A stretch of 64,000 nt of DNA, from the NCBI RefSeq assembly GCF_019749375.1, contig NZ_JACWFE010000017.1:62001-126000 (forward strand), written 5' to 3'. The position numbers were made by a program, and so were the translations under genes. Shown piece after piece: positions 53,533 to 62,721 of this stretch (position 1 is the stretch's first letter; every line of letters starts with the position of its first letter). Below the pieces are notes generated by a model. That model was not told where the DNA came from. It worked only from the letters and a program-made list of their open reading frames with translations, and did not search any database. Source of the DNA: Bacillus sp. S/N-304-OC-R1 (GTDB taxonomy: Bacteria > Bacillota > Bacilli > Bacillales > Cytobacillaceae).

Positions 53533-55110
53533 TTAATTCCATGACATTTCAAAAACTTGCATTTTTTCATCTACCCGAGGTTTGAAATTCAAGTCTTTCC
53601 GAACAGCATATAAATCAGCCTGTTGCCATAATGGAACCCAAGCAGCCTTTTCAACTAAACGCTTTTGAAGTTCTGCATAACCTGCAAATCTTTCATCTTC
53701 ATTAAATAGATCATTTGTTTCATATATTTTTACTTCGATATCTTTATCATAAAAGCTGCTGTAAGGAGCAACTTCTGTAAAGAGATTTTCAATGGTTGAT
53801 TGAGGATCAAATGCAGGACCCCATCCTAATATAAACATGTCTTTCATCTCTCTATTTCTAATTTTCTCCAAGTGATTACCCCACTCATTCACTTGAACGT
53901 TTACTTTCACTCCAATTCTTTGAAGCTGAGCAGCTATAGCTTGAGCAATCTGAGAATCCATTGGATATCGTCCATTTGGTGTATCTAAAGTTAGAGTTAA
54001 AGATTCAGGCTCATATCCTGCTTCTTTTAATAAAGTTTTTGCTTTTTCACCATCGTAATCATAACCTTCAGTTTCAATATAGCCCGTATTAATTTTTGCA
54101 AGTGGACCTGTCATTTTTGTTCCATGACCATTTAAAACTGAATTAAGTAATTCATCTACATTAATTGCATGATTTATCGCTTGTCGAACTTTTTCGTCCT
54201 TCATAGGACCATCATAAAATGTATTTAATGCAAGATAATTAATACGTGCTGATGAAGTTTCTTCAATTTTTGACTTATCATTATTTTTGATTTTTTCAAC
54301 GGAGTCTACTGGGATGTTTTTAAATAAGTCCACTTCTCCACTTAAAAAAGCAGACAAACGTGAACTGAATTCAGGTATATATCGAAATTCAAGGGTTTTA
54401 ATCTGTGGTTGCCCTTTCCAGTAATCATCAAAAGCCTCTAATTTCAAATAGTTATCACGGGACCATTCTACAAATTTATAAGCTCCAGTTCCTACAGGTT
54501 TTTTAGCAGCGGCATCTATTCCTACTTCATTTACGTAACCTGGTTCCATTATTAATACATCTTCAGCAATACGCTGAATTAAACTTGGAAAAGGTTTAGA
54601 AGTAATAATCTCAACTTCTGTAGGTGAAATAATTTTAATTTCTTTTACATTCACCCATCGGGATCTATAAAATGATTGATTAGCTTCATCTAAGATGTAG
54701 TCAATACTGAATTTAACTGCATTTGCATCAAAATCAGCCCCATTATGGAATTTAATTCCTTCTTTTAATTTTAATCTCCAAGTATATTCATCAACGTTTT
54801 TCCATTCCTCAGCAAGGACTGGAACAAAATCTCCAGTTTGTCCATGTCGATCAATAAGAGGATCATAAATATTTCGAATTTGTGTATCAGTAACATAGTT
54901 AACATCAGTATTTGCAATTAATGTAGCAGCATCTGATTCAAATGCAATAATAAGGTTATCTTTTTTCGTTACAGGAGAGTTATCTTTTTCACTTGTATTA
55001 TTTGTATTAGTTTTATTACTAGAGTTAGAGTTTCCTGCCGTCCCAGATGTACAGGCAGTTAAAATTAGTAATAAACTTAAAACTATTAATATAGAAATAT
55101 TCTTTTTCAT
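53533..55110 (-). CDS. Peptide-binding lipoprotein (SBP family 5, operon 2)
   Basis: Extracellular receptor of 525 residues with lipobox LTAC (Cys20). An Asn/Ser/Thr-rich linker (about 24-45) precedes the family 5 fold with LKEGIKFHNGADFDANAVKF and KPVGTGAYKFVEW. It should capture the peptide that the B-C-D-F subunits import. The ATG follows a near-perfect AGGAGG. It lies 13 bases downstream of the MarR-type regulator. Sequence is clearly different from the binding protein at 28 kb. Confidence 0.93.
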   Translation of the reverse strand: MKKNISILIVLSLLLILTACTSGTAGNSNSSNKTNTNNTSEKDNSPVTKKDNLIIAFESDAATLIANTDVNYVTDTQIRNIYDPLIDRHGQTGDFVPVLAEEWKNVDEYTWRLKLKEGIKFHNGADFDANAVKFSIDYILDEANQSFYRSRWVNVKEIKIISPTEVEIITSKPFPSLIQRIAEDVLIMEPGYVNEVGIDAAAKKPVGTGAYKFVEWSRDNYLKLEAFDDYWKGQPQIKTLEFRYIPEFSSRLSAFLSGEVDLFKNIPVDSVEKIKNNDKSKIEETSSARINYLALNTFYDGPMKDEKVRQAINHAINVDELLNSVLNGHGTKMTGPLAKINTGYIETEGYDYDGEKAKTLLKEAGYEPESLTLTLDTPNGRYPMDSQIAQAIAAQLQRIGVKVNVQVNEWGNHLEKIRNREMKDMFILGWGPAFDPQSTIENLFTEVAPYSSFYDKDIEVKIYETNDLFNEDERFAGYAELQKRLVEKAAWVPLWQQADLYAVRKDLNFKPRVDEKMQVFEMSWN

Positions 55111-55123
55111 TAATTTCTCCTCC

Positions 55124-55558
55124 TTATTTAATTTTTTTATGTAAAATTGTTTCGATTTTTTGCATGGACTTAATTAACTCTTGAATTTTTTCTTCAGAAA
55201 TTCCATCAATCATTTTTTCAACAGTAGAACTTGCTTTTAAAGCTAGAGAATTCAAAGTGTTAATTCCTAACTCTGTTAAATCAATATATTGTATGCGACG
55301 ATCTTCTTCTGAAGCTCTTTTTACAATCAGCTCCTCTCGTTCAAAATGTTTAAGAATTCTACTTATATAACCTTTATCTAAAAGAAAGAAATTAGATAAA
55401 TATGCTGCTGTACAATCTTCTTGGTTAGAAATTTCAAAAAGTATTAATGCCTCTGTAGCAGAATATGAGCTTTCGTCAGTGTATATATTAAATAGTCCTA
55501 TAGCTCGAGTGTAAAAACGATTAAATCCTTTAATTTCTTGTATGTAATTTTCCAACAT
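55124..55558 (-). CDS. MarR-family transcriptional regulator of the peptide operon
   Basis: A 144-residue winged-helix protein. The HTH region (about 45-100) reads ALILFEISNQEDCTAAYLS, DKGYISRILKHFEREELIV and EEDRRIQYIDLTELG, the MarR pattern. As the first gene of the operon it probably represses its own promoter and the transport genes, released by a ligand that could be a peptide or product; that is inference. A very strong sigma-A promoter lies 36 bases upstream. The ATG has AGAGGT at long spacing. Confidence 0.88.
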   Translation of the reverse strand: MLENYIQEIKGFNRFYTRAIGLFNIYTDESSYSATEALILFEISNQEDCTAAYLSNFFLLDKGYISRILKHFEREELIVKRASEEDRRIQYIDLTELGINTLNSLALKASSTVEKMIDGISEEKIQELIKSMQKIETILHKKIK

Positions 55559-55593
55559 ATTATATATATACCTCTTTTTGTATAATTAGATAA

Positions 55594-55622
55594 ATTGTAA
55601 AAAGATTAGTAGCTTTTGTCAA
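55594..55622 (-). promoter_or_regulatory. Sigma-A promoter of the MarR-peptide transport operon
   Basis: Leftward TTGACA (55617-55622), 17 bases, TACAAT (55594-55599): perfect -35 and one mismatch in the -10. The following AT-rich 35 bases before the ATG are a likely operator region. Confidence 0.8.
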
Positions 55623-55829
55623 CTATATTTTTAATAATATTTAAAAAATTCCAAATATATTACGCGGCTCTTGTTTTATTTTACATAATAGGTTTCACTC
55701 TATCATTCTTAGAAAAATACACGCTAAGCAAATTTCGACATGAAACTTTTTCTTCCAATAAAAATTCTCCTCTACATCTTCCCATCACATAAGACCCTTG
55801 TTAATTTGATAGTTTGGGGACAACAAAAA

Positions 55830-55859
55830 AAGACCTTCAACATGAAAGTTGAAGGTCTT
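55830..55859 (-). terminator. Leftward terminator at the end of the restriction-like operon
   Basis: A perfect 12-bp stem, AAGACCTTCAAC/GTTGAAGGTCTT, with a 6-base loop and TTTTTTTG leftward. The remaining DNA, 55623-55829, has no gene. Confidence 0.8.
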
Positions 55860-55915
55860 AAGTATTAAGGATTCTCGCCTAGTAATTAATACCGGTGGTC
55901 GGGGTCGAAATTAAG

Positions 55916-55950
55916 TCGGAAAGCCTTATTTTACAAGGCTTCCGATTTTT
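55916..55950 (+). terminator. Rightward terminator next to a tRNA-3'-like fragment
   Basis: TCGGAAAGCCTT/AAGGCTTCCGA (one bulged A), then TTTTT. No rightward gene precedes it. Between this and the leftward terminator lies ACCGGTGGTCGGGGTCGAA (55891-55909), which looks like the inverted 3' end of a tRNA. Confidence 0.5.
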
Positions 55951-56000
55951 CATGTGTAAAATTTGTGTAAAGTAACTTCACCCCTATTATATCTTGCAAC

Positions 56001-59000
56001 TTACATTGCTTTAATTCTTCTTTCAATATGATTGATTTCTTCATCAGATAATCCATACTTTTTATACAACTGATTATCCACTTCTTGAACTGAAACTGAC
56101 CAATCAATATCAGAATCATTAGAAAAATCTTGTATAGGCACAAATCTAAAAGTCCTAGATGTGGCATCCTGACTACCTTTCGCTAAACTGTGAAGATATC
56201 TAGAAAATCGTGTTGTAAGATACGTTGAAAGGTTTTTGCACGAAGCTTCATCTAAGCCTGCCTCTGCCCCAATTACAAGATATGATTCTGTACAAATTGT
56301 TTTTGGTTCACCAACAAAAGTGTTCAAATTGTCATCGTTTAATTCTGTACCGATATTATTTGCTCGGGGAGTATATAATTTCCAAACATCAATCCATTCA
56401 GGGCGAACTGTAACCTCATCTCTTTCAAGATATCCAACTGCTTTCCCTTTTCCGTAACATATAATTGGATCAGACAGTCCTGAACTTGTTGGTCGGAATT
56501 TCTCATCTTTTGTAAAATATCCTCTAAAGCCAAATGGTCTAAGTGGTGAAATATAGCTAAGCATTATTTCAGTATTTTCATCTGCAAATACTTTAGCAAG
56601 AATAGGAACAGACTTTCCATCACGAACAAAAATGTTAGCGCCTTCGATTTTCATTGGTCTAACAACATCATCAATTACAGCATTATTTTCGTGAGTAACA
56701 ACTCGTGTAAAGTTTTGTCTATTGTCATAATTTTTATCCCACAAGAAATAACAAACACCACCACGAATATTAGTATTAGGGAAAATATCTTCAGGAGTTA
56801 ACCAGTCATGAAGCTCTCGAAGATGAATATCGTTTATCATTTCATCTCTGAAATCATCAAGACCTTTCCCTCCTGCGTACCACCGTGTCGGCATAATGAA
56901 TGAAACTAATTCTGGATTAAGTTCTTTTGCCAAACGAACAAAATGGTGATAGATTGGGCTAGCACTTGCTTGCGCTCCACCATCCATTTCTTGATAAGGT
57001 GGATTACCAATAATTACATCAAACTTCAAATTCTCATCTCCAAAAACTTCGAGTAATTTCGCTGTTGCATTATCTTTTTTTGCATAATCGGTTAAATCAC
57101 ATTGAACAATATTTTTGCTCGAAACATCTTTGAAATCAGCAAAAATATAATTTTTTGCTATGTTGTAAATGATGTTACTTGGAGCACAAGCGTAAACTTG
57201 ATTTTCGAGAATCCACTTAATTCGTTCTTCAGAATTAGGAATTTGTTCCTTCAATCCTTCATTCAAGCGTTTCACGATTTCAGTGATATAAAGTCCACTT
57301 TTCGTATATAAATCAATGAATTTAACATTATAGTTGCTAAAAATACCCGGGTTATTTTCTTCAACTATATCAGCCATCAATTTCACTACTCTTCTAGGAG
57401 TAAAAATTTGGTTTGTTTGTTGTGGCGGAATATAATCGAAAATATCTTCGGTAAGCGTTTCGTCAAAATAGTTTGATAATCTGTTCTTCGTATTGAAGAA
57501 CTCTTTGATACTAGCGTTAAATACCACTTCATTGAATAGACCAGGCACTTTACGGTTATTCCCATCTTCGTCTACATAGTCAAAACCATCACGAAGTTTC
57601 TTGAACTCATCTATGGTAATACTTGTTAACTCCTTAAAAGTCGGTTCATCAATGTTATCTTCAAACGTAGACAAAGTCGTATCAGCATCACCATAAGCCA
57701 TCAGAAACGCAGGAATAGTTCTAGCAAATCCACGCAAGTGATCCCGAACATCATCTTCAGTAGTCTTTTTCTTCTTCTCTTCCACTTTGACAATTTCTTT
57801 TTCAACTGCAGTTTCAACTGTTGCACTTACTTCTGTATTAAGTTTTTCAGTGAACGTTTGTATTACTTCAACCTTTTTCTGTTCAAATTCCGTTTTTAGT
57901 TTTTCTATTTTAACTTCATCATGAGCTTCTTGGGCGGTTTGAATTTGTTCTGTAAAATCAAGTTCGATTTCTTGAACCCGACTATGATACGTTTCTACAT
58001 TTTCTTGAACCACGTCTTTAATTGCTGAAGTTACTTCATTCTTTGCTTTATCCGTCTGAGTTTTATTCAAGTTGAATGTTTCTTTCAACTTACTGAATCC
58101 TCTATCAAGAGTGTCTTTGATTTCAGTAGTGATAGTTGTAACTTCAGGTATTTTAGGAATATCACTTGTTTCCATAACCTTATAGATTGCGGCTCCAAAT
58201 ATATCTTTTGTATGGTTTATAACAATATCTGTAGGAATATCAACGTTTCCATCATCATCAATCATCGGTGTTGTTACGTTAACTTCTCTACGGTCAACCA
58301 AACGCTTATTCTTTTCAGGCTTAATCTTATCTAGGATTTCCTTGAATGGTGAATTTCCACCAAAAATACCTGCGATATTCGCAAATAAAAGGTTACACAT
58401 GAACCCACGTTTAACTACCTCTGTTGAAGTGATATGTGTTGGAATAGTTAAGACTTCAGTTGCGTCCAACTCATGCATATTACCTTCATCATCTTCCCCA
58501 ATAACTGGGAAAAAATTCAATAACTTTTTAATCTTTTTCTTGCGTTCCTCACTCGTTTTTGAGCTGCCACTTGACAAGTTATTAGCAAATTCGTCAAAGA
58601 GCAATAGCGTACGTTCTGGAGCGAAATCAAATATATAGGCGTTTTCTTTTCTATAAAGCTTACCATCCTGAACAAACTCATAAGGGTTTTGGGCACGGAA
58701 AGCGGCTTGGAAATATAAACTAGGCGACTTAATGTTGCTAAGCATAAGCACGGCAGACCATTCAGGAATTGTAATACCGGTTGTAAGTTGACCAACGGAT
58801 AAAGTTATAGTTTTTTTATTTTCAGAAATTGCCTTTTTAACCTTATCGAAACTCTTCTCATTCTTTTTGTAGTCTTGTCCTTCTTCTTCAAGGTCTGGAT
58901 CCTTGTCAACACTTATTCCGTCACCAGCCGCTAGTACAATCTTATACTCACCAAAAACATGGTGAGATTTCAACATCTTTTCAAGTGCTTTCGCAGAGTT

Positions 59001-60314
59001 AACACGAGGTAAAAGCCAAAAAGTATGGTTTAATTCACCTCTGTGCTCATCTGTCGCAAAAGGAAACTTACCTGAAGATAGGTTATCAAGAAACTTTTTC
59101 ACACTTGCTTCATATTCAAACTTGCCGTCTTCATTAACCCTGAAGAACTCATTTAAGTCGAAAGCAAAATCAACATTACTATTATCGTCTAACGTTAAGC
59201 CTTTAGAAACTCGATCCTCGATCATCTTACTCATTTGATATGTGAATAGACTTAGTGTCGGTAGATTTTCATATGGATTGCTTCCTATTGTGTAATCCCA
59301 ATATTTTTTGGCTTCTTGTTCATCGACATACGACCAATTGAAAATTTGGTTTTCTTTAAATTTATTGTTTGCCAATGCTTTAAATGGAGTACCAGACAAA
59401 TGTAGAGTAAAGTTCCGTTTGATTTTATCGAAAGCCACATCAGTTTTTGCAGTATCAACACCCTCATGCGCTTCATCAATGATTAGTACATCCCAATTCA
59501 GTTGACCAACCCATTCAAGTTTTTTATAACTACCACCTGCAAATTTCGCACCCTTCAAGTCTTGTAGTGAAATGAAGGTGATTTGTGAAGGGTTCTCATG
59601 GTCAGTAGTATTTACAAAATCAATGAAATCCTCACGTGATAATGCTTTGTCTTTCAATGAATCCGTTTCAGAAACAAATTTCATTCCAGATTCTTGCCAA
59701 GAAATGAACTTCTTAAAATCATCAAACCAAGAATTCGCTATTGCAGGTCTATTAGTTACGATCAGCACATTTGTTGCATTGATTTTTCTTACAAAATCGT
59801 ATGAAGTGAGTGTTTTCCCAAAGCGAGGTTTTGCATTCCAAAGAAATTCTTTTGGTTCTTGTCCACTATTATAATAATCAACCGTTAACTGAACCGCTTT
59901 ACTTTGTTCATTCCGAAGTAAGTATTCTGAATGAGCTTCATCAACCTGAATTTCATCATAATCGCGGTTGATATATTTGTCTGTTAAAATTTCTGCTCTT
60001 TCTGGTGTTCCATTAAAATAGAACCACTCGTCTGCATAACCATTAAAATCCTTTTTCTGAACTCCATTTTGTTGAAGGAAACGGTGAAGTGACCTATCGT
60101 GAAACCATGTTCCATCAGACCTCTTTGCAATCTTTTCAAAAAGAATTTTTGGGTTAAGTCCTGCTGTTCCAATCTGTTCAAAAATACGTTTTTTGACTTG
60201 TCTATTCGTATCACCTATTTTGACGTAACCTTCATGAGAAGGGACTTCAGGTAAGGTGTAGGCATATATCTTCAAGTCCAATTCTTCATAAGGGTTAATG
60301 ATTGTTTTATCCAT
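56001..60314 (-). CDS. Giant restriction-like protein: GIY-YIG-type domain, SF2 helicase, coiled coil, Eco57I-type N6-methylase
   Basis: A 1437-residue protein. (a) Residues about 14-112 resemble the T5orf172/GIY-YIG nuclease: GYVKIGDTNR, an Arg in KKRIFEQ, a His in SLHRFLQ, and EWFYFN. (b) SF2 helicase with KPRFGKTLTSYDF (about 163), IIDEAHEG (about 280), LSGTPFKAL (about 310) and FQAAFRAQNP (about 537). (c) A coiled coil at about 735-860, rich in E, K and Q. (d) A methylase: NQIFTPRRVVKLMADI, FIDLYTKSGLYITEI (degenerate motif I, near 1003), VIIGNPPYQEMDGG (motif IV, near 1105), then a specificity-like tail. It resembles single-chain Type ISP enzymes. The ATG at 60314 (GGAGG upstream) overlaps the partner stop by eight bases. 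Confidence 0.87.
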   Translation of the reverse strand: MDKTIINPYEELDLKIYAYTLPEVPSHEGYVKIGDTNRQVKKRIFEQIGTAGLNPKILFEKIAKRSDGTWFHDRSLHRFLQQNGVQKKDFNGYADEWFYFNGTPERAEILTDKYINRDYDEIQVDEAHSEYLLRNEQSKAVQLTVDYYNSGQEPKEFLWNAKPRFGKTLTSYDFVRKINATNVLIVTNRPAIANSWFDDFKKFISWQESGMKFVSETDSLKDKALSREDFIDFVNTTDHENPSQITFISLQDLKGAKFAGGSYKKLEWVGQLNWDVLIIDEAHEGVDTAKTDVAFDKIKRNFTLHLSGTPFKALANNKFKENQIFNWSYVDEQEAKKYWDYTIGSNPYENLPTLSLFTYQMSKMIEDRVSKGLTLDDNSNVDFAFDLNEFFRVNEDGKFEYEASVKKFLDNLSSGKFPFATDEHRGELNHTFWLLPRVNSAKALEKMLKSHHVFGEYKIVLAAGDGISVDKDPDLEEEGQDYKKNEKSFDKVKKAISENKKTITLSVGQLTTGITIPEWSAVLMLSNIKSPSLYFQAAFRAQNPYEFVQDGKLYRKENAYIFDFAPERTLLLFDEFANNLSSGSSKTSEERKKKIKKLLNFFPVIGEDDEGNMHELDATEVLTIPTHITSTEVVKRGFMCNLLFANIAGIFGGNSPFKEILDKIKPEKNKRLVDRREVNVTTPMIDDDGNVDIPTDIVINHTKDIFGAAIYKVMETSDIPKIPEVTTITTEIKDTLDRGFSKLKETFNLNKTQTDKAKNEVTSAIKDVVQENVETYHSRVQEIELDFTEQIQTAQEAHDEVKIEKLKTEFEQKKVEVIQTFTEKLNTEVSATVETAVEKEIVKVEEKKKKTTEDDVRDHLRGFARTIPAFLMAYGDADTTLSTFEDNIDEPTFKELTSITIDEFKKLRDGFDYVDEDGNNRKVPGLFNEVVFNASIKEFFNTKNRLSNYFDETLTEDIFDYIPPQQTNQIFTPRRVVKLMADIVEENNPGIFSNYNVKFIDLYTKSGLYITEIVKRLNEGLKEQIPNSEERIKWILENQVYACAPSNIIYNIAKNYIFADFKDVSSKNIVQCDLTDYAKKDNATAKLLEVFGDENLKFDVIIGNPPYQEMDGGAQASASPIYHHFVRLAKELNPELVSFIMPTRWYAGGKGLDDFRDEMINDIHLRELHDWLTPEDIFPNTNIRGGVCYFLWDKNYDNRQNFTRVVTHENNAVIDDVVRPMKIEGANIFVRDGKSVPILAKVFADENTEIMLSYISPLRPFGFRGYFTKDEKFRPTSSGLSDPIICYGKGKAVGYLERDEVTVRPEWIDVWKLYTPRANNIGTELNDDNLNTFVGEPKTICTESYLVIGAEAGLDEASCKNLSTYLTTRFSRYLHSLAKGSQDATSRTFRFVPIQDFSNDSDIDWSVSVQEVDNQLYKKYGLSDEEINHIERRIKAM

Positions 60315-61068
60315 CGACTTCCTCCATTTCTTCCTTATAGACATCAGTAATCTTAACTGGAACATATTTCATCCGTTTTTTTTCTTTTTCAATACCTTCT
60401 TCATCATCAAAATAGTCAAATAGATCCAGTTGCTCTGCTTTTACTGAATGAGTTAAAGGCTCTCCATCTTCTTTTTTTATACCATCAAGAATATCATTAA
60501 GAGTGTATTCAGTTCGTTGAACCTTAATTGTTTTGCCATCTTTACGAAGGTTTACAGGATGCCACTCACTAAACACGATAGGATTGCCATCAGGAGATAA
60601 TCTAGTAAGAAAGTTCCCCTGTGCAATATTGTTAGAGATGATCAATTTTGCACTGTCTAAAACCTTCTTTTTGACTTTTGCGCCATGTTTAATTGCTTGT
60701 TGCTGATAGGCTTCATAGTAGACTTGATACATATTCATAACACATTTTTGAGAGTTATCTTCAAGCAATTCAACTCCATATAATGTTGATAATGCAAGTA
60801 ACGAATAGTTCTCATACCGTGTTAAATCTCCACCATGATTTTTCACTACCATCTTCATCTTTCTATCCAAAACTTCAACTAGGAACGCCCCTTCTCCAGC
60901 AGCAGGCTCTAAAAAAGTAGAAGTTAAGTTCTGACATGCTTCACGAATGTTAGGCAAGTCGAGCATTTTATTAACAATCCTTTTTGGTGTAAATACTTCA
61001 CCGTGATTTTGGATGCGTTTTTTACTTTTTATTATTTTTTCGTCAGCCGATTCAGATGAACCACTCAT
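60307..61068 (-). CDS. Methylase-like partner subunit with SAM motif but no NPPY
   Basis: A 253-residue protein. NHGEVFTPKRIVNKMLDL (motif X region), FLEPAAGEGAFLVEVLD (motif I), YGVELLEDN (motif II) and NIAQGNFL (motif III) form the SAM-binding half of an N6-adenine methylase. The expected NPPY/DPPY never appears; the chain instead runs into GNPIVFSEWHPVNLRKDGK and an acidic tail ending EEMEEVDG. Its stop overlaps the giant gene by eight bases. I infer that it supplies SAM-binding function in a complex whose target-adenine motif is on the large protein. The start ATG follows GGAGG-like TGGAGGT. Confidence 0.85.
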   Translation of the reverse strand: MSGSSESADEKIIKSKKRIQNHGEVFTPKRIVNKMLDLPNIREACQNLTSTFLEPAAGEGAFLVEVLDRKMKMVVKNHGGDLTRYENYSLLALSTLYGVELLEDNSQKCVMNMYQVYYEAYQQQAIKHGAKVKKKVLDSAKLIISNNIAQGNFLTRLSPDGNPIVFSEWHPVNLRKDGKTIKVQRTEYTLNDILDGIKKEDGEPLTHSVKAEQLDLFDYFDDEEGIEKEKKRMKYVPVKITDVYKEEMEEVDG

Positions 61069-61377
61069 TTTCTCATACCTCCATCACAAGCTATCTGACA
61101 CCTTGGCAGAAACGAATTCGCTTGGAATATATCTAGTTTCTATTATACTGTTTGTTTTTATATAGCGGTACTTTTTAACTACAAGATTTTCTCCTCATCC
61201 ACATGGGGAAACGGTCGCTTTGCTCCCTCTTTTTAAATTAGATATATTTAGAGAGATATAGAAAGTAAATTTGGTGCCAAACATCAGTACGAAAAGGCTT
61301 TATCCTCCCGGAAGTCACACCGATATCCTCGATATTAAGCATGAAGTAAGGATCAATAATAACTACTTTCTTCTTAA
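61069..61377. other. Gene-less stretch upstream of the restriction-like operon
   Basis: About 310 bases. Leftward TATAAT occurs near 61148-61153, with no good -35. No gene, repeat or strong hairpin was found in the rest. Confidence 0.45.
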
Positions 61378-62688
61378 TTATTTCCACTTTTTAGCACCCT
61401 GTATTTTCCTTGCAACCGTTCTATTTACATAAAAATTTAAAATTTGGATTCGATGATGAGAACTCTGAAAACTACTAATTAATGCTGCTTTTTCTTCATG
61501 AGTAAAGTGATTTAATACTTGATTGAAAGAACTTAATGATACTATACTATTTGTCTTAAAATCATAGTTTCTTGGATACCTCCTCTTTTGGTTTATTCTT
61601 GACAATTCTTTTCTAAAAGTAGATTCATATTTATCCTTATTACAACAAAGGTAATCATTCACTTCCTTTTCATCTATGTGATTTAGAAAGACATAAACAC
61701 TATTACAATAGTATTTCCTTGCACTATGCGGTGTTATATTGCTCAATCCCAAATTTGCCCCAGCTTCCCGCACTGCCTTTTCAAAATCACTTTTTATAGT
61801 TGATATCTTTTTGTTTACTTCCATGGTGTTTCCATCAATCGTAATCTCCTTTTTAAAGCCATCAAAAATTCTTCTTTCTTGTTTATGATTAATATAGTCA
61901 TTTGCAAAATGCTGTATGTATTGGGTGACCGAAGAGACATAACTATTCATGTCCTTTATTTCCTTATTAATCAATACTGGATTAAGTAAATGAACATCAC
62001 TTCTCTTGCCTGCTTTTCCATGCTCAATGTGTAAACACTCCTCTTGTATATCCTTTTTTTGGAAAAGTAGTGCTGATTCTAGCCTCATACCGGTTGTACC
62101 TAAAAAGCGCCATAGTTTCTTATTTTCACCACTTAGTTGGTTTTCGATTTTCAAGAAGGTATTATCATTCCAAATTGGTCTTGATTTTTTCATATCTTCA
62201 ATATTTCGGTAAATTTCATTCTCTTTTAGGGTCTCCCGTACTCTCTTATCGGCAATAACCCCGAATTGTACTGTTTCCCCTTTATCGTGCCGCCATTTTG
62301 CTTCTAATATATTTTCAAACTTAGTCAAAGCCGCTATTTGTGTAAATATGGATGATACAGAGGTATTTTCCTTCCCAATATCCGAAATTTTTTCTTCTAA
62401 ATATTCCTCATACCATTTCTTTTTAAAATACCTTAAATTTGATTCACCTTTCTTAGTATAAACCCACTTAACGTACTGTTTTACTTGGGATACATAACCC
62501 TTTTTTGTATTTTCCTTTGTAATGATATGTTTAGGTAATTCCACTTTTTTATGTCTACGTCTATCATAACGATTAATTTTAGACACATAAGCCCAATCAA
62601 ATAAACGATCGATATATTTTTCAAAGCTTTCCCAATCAGTTTTCTTGGAAAAGTTCTTTTTATTTCTTTTCTTTTTCTTACCAGCCAT
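61378..62688 (-). CDS. Divergent tyrosine recombinase/integrase
   Basis: A 436-residue DNA breaking-rejoining enzyme. A very basic N-terminus (AGKKKKRNKKNFSKK) precedes a SAM-like core-binding region. The catalytic part has Arg in LGTTGMRLESALLF (about 200), a Lys in HGKAGKRSDVHLL, HxxR in ITPHSARKYYCN (about 320) and a candidate nucleophile Tyr in CCNKDKYEST (about 353). An Arg/Lys-rich tail follows. It is longer than typical phage integrases. The ATG at 62688 has GGGGGA five bases upstream; the frame extends back 50 codons through palindromic DNA and is not coding there. It faces a cluster of palindromes that may be its recombination site. Confidence 0.8.
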   Translation of the reverse strand: MAGKKKKRNKKNFSKKTDWESFEKYIDRLFDWAYVSKINRYDRRRHKKVELPKHIITKENTKKGYVSQVKQYVKWVYTKKGESNLRYFKKKWYEEYLEEKISDIGKENTSVSSIFTQIAALTKFENILEAKWRHDKGETVQFGVIADKRVRETLKENEIYRNIEDMKKSRPIWNDNTFLKIENQLSGENKKLWRFLGTTGMRLESALLFQKKDIQEECLHIEHGKAGKRSDVHLLNPVLINKEIKDMNSYVSSVTQYIQHFANDYINHKQERRIFDGFKKEITIDGNTMEVNKKISTIKSDFEKAVREAGANLGLSNITPHSARKYYCNSVYVFLNHIDEKEVNDYLCCNKDKYESTFRKELSRINQKRRYPRNYDFKTNSIVSLSSFNQVLNHFTHEEKAALISSFQSSHHRIQILNFYVNRTVARKIQGAKKWK

Positions 62689-62721
62689 CAAATCCCCCCA
62701 TTCCAATGCAAAAAAGCCCAA

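Noticed and set aside
55931-56167. Open frame at the end of the large restriction gene
   Set aside because: It overlaps the long gene in another frame and lacks a ribosome site.
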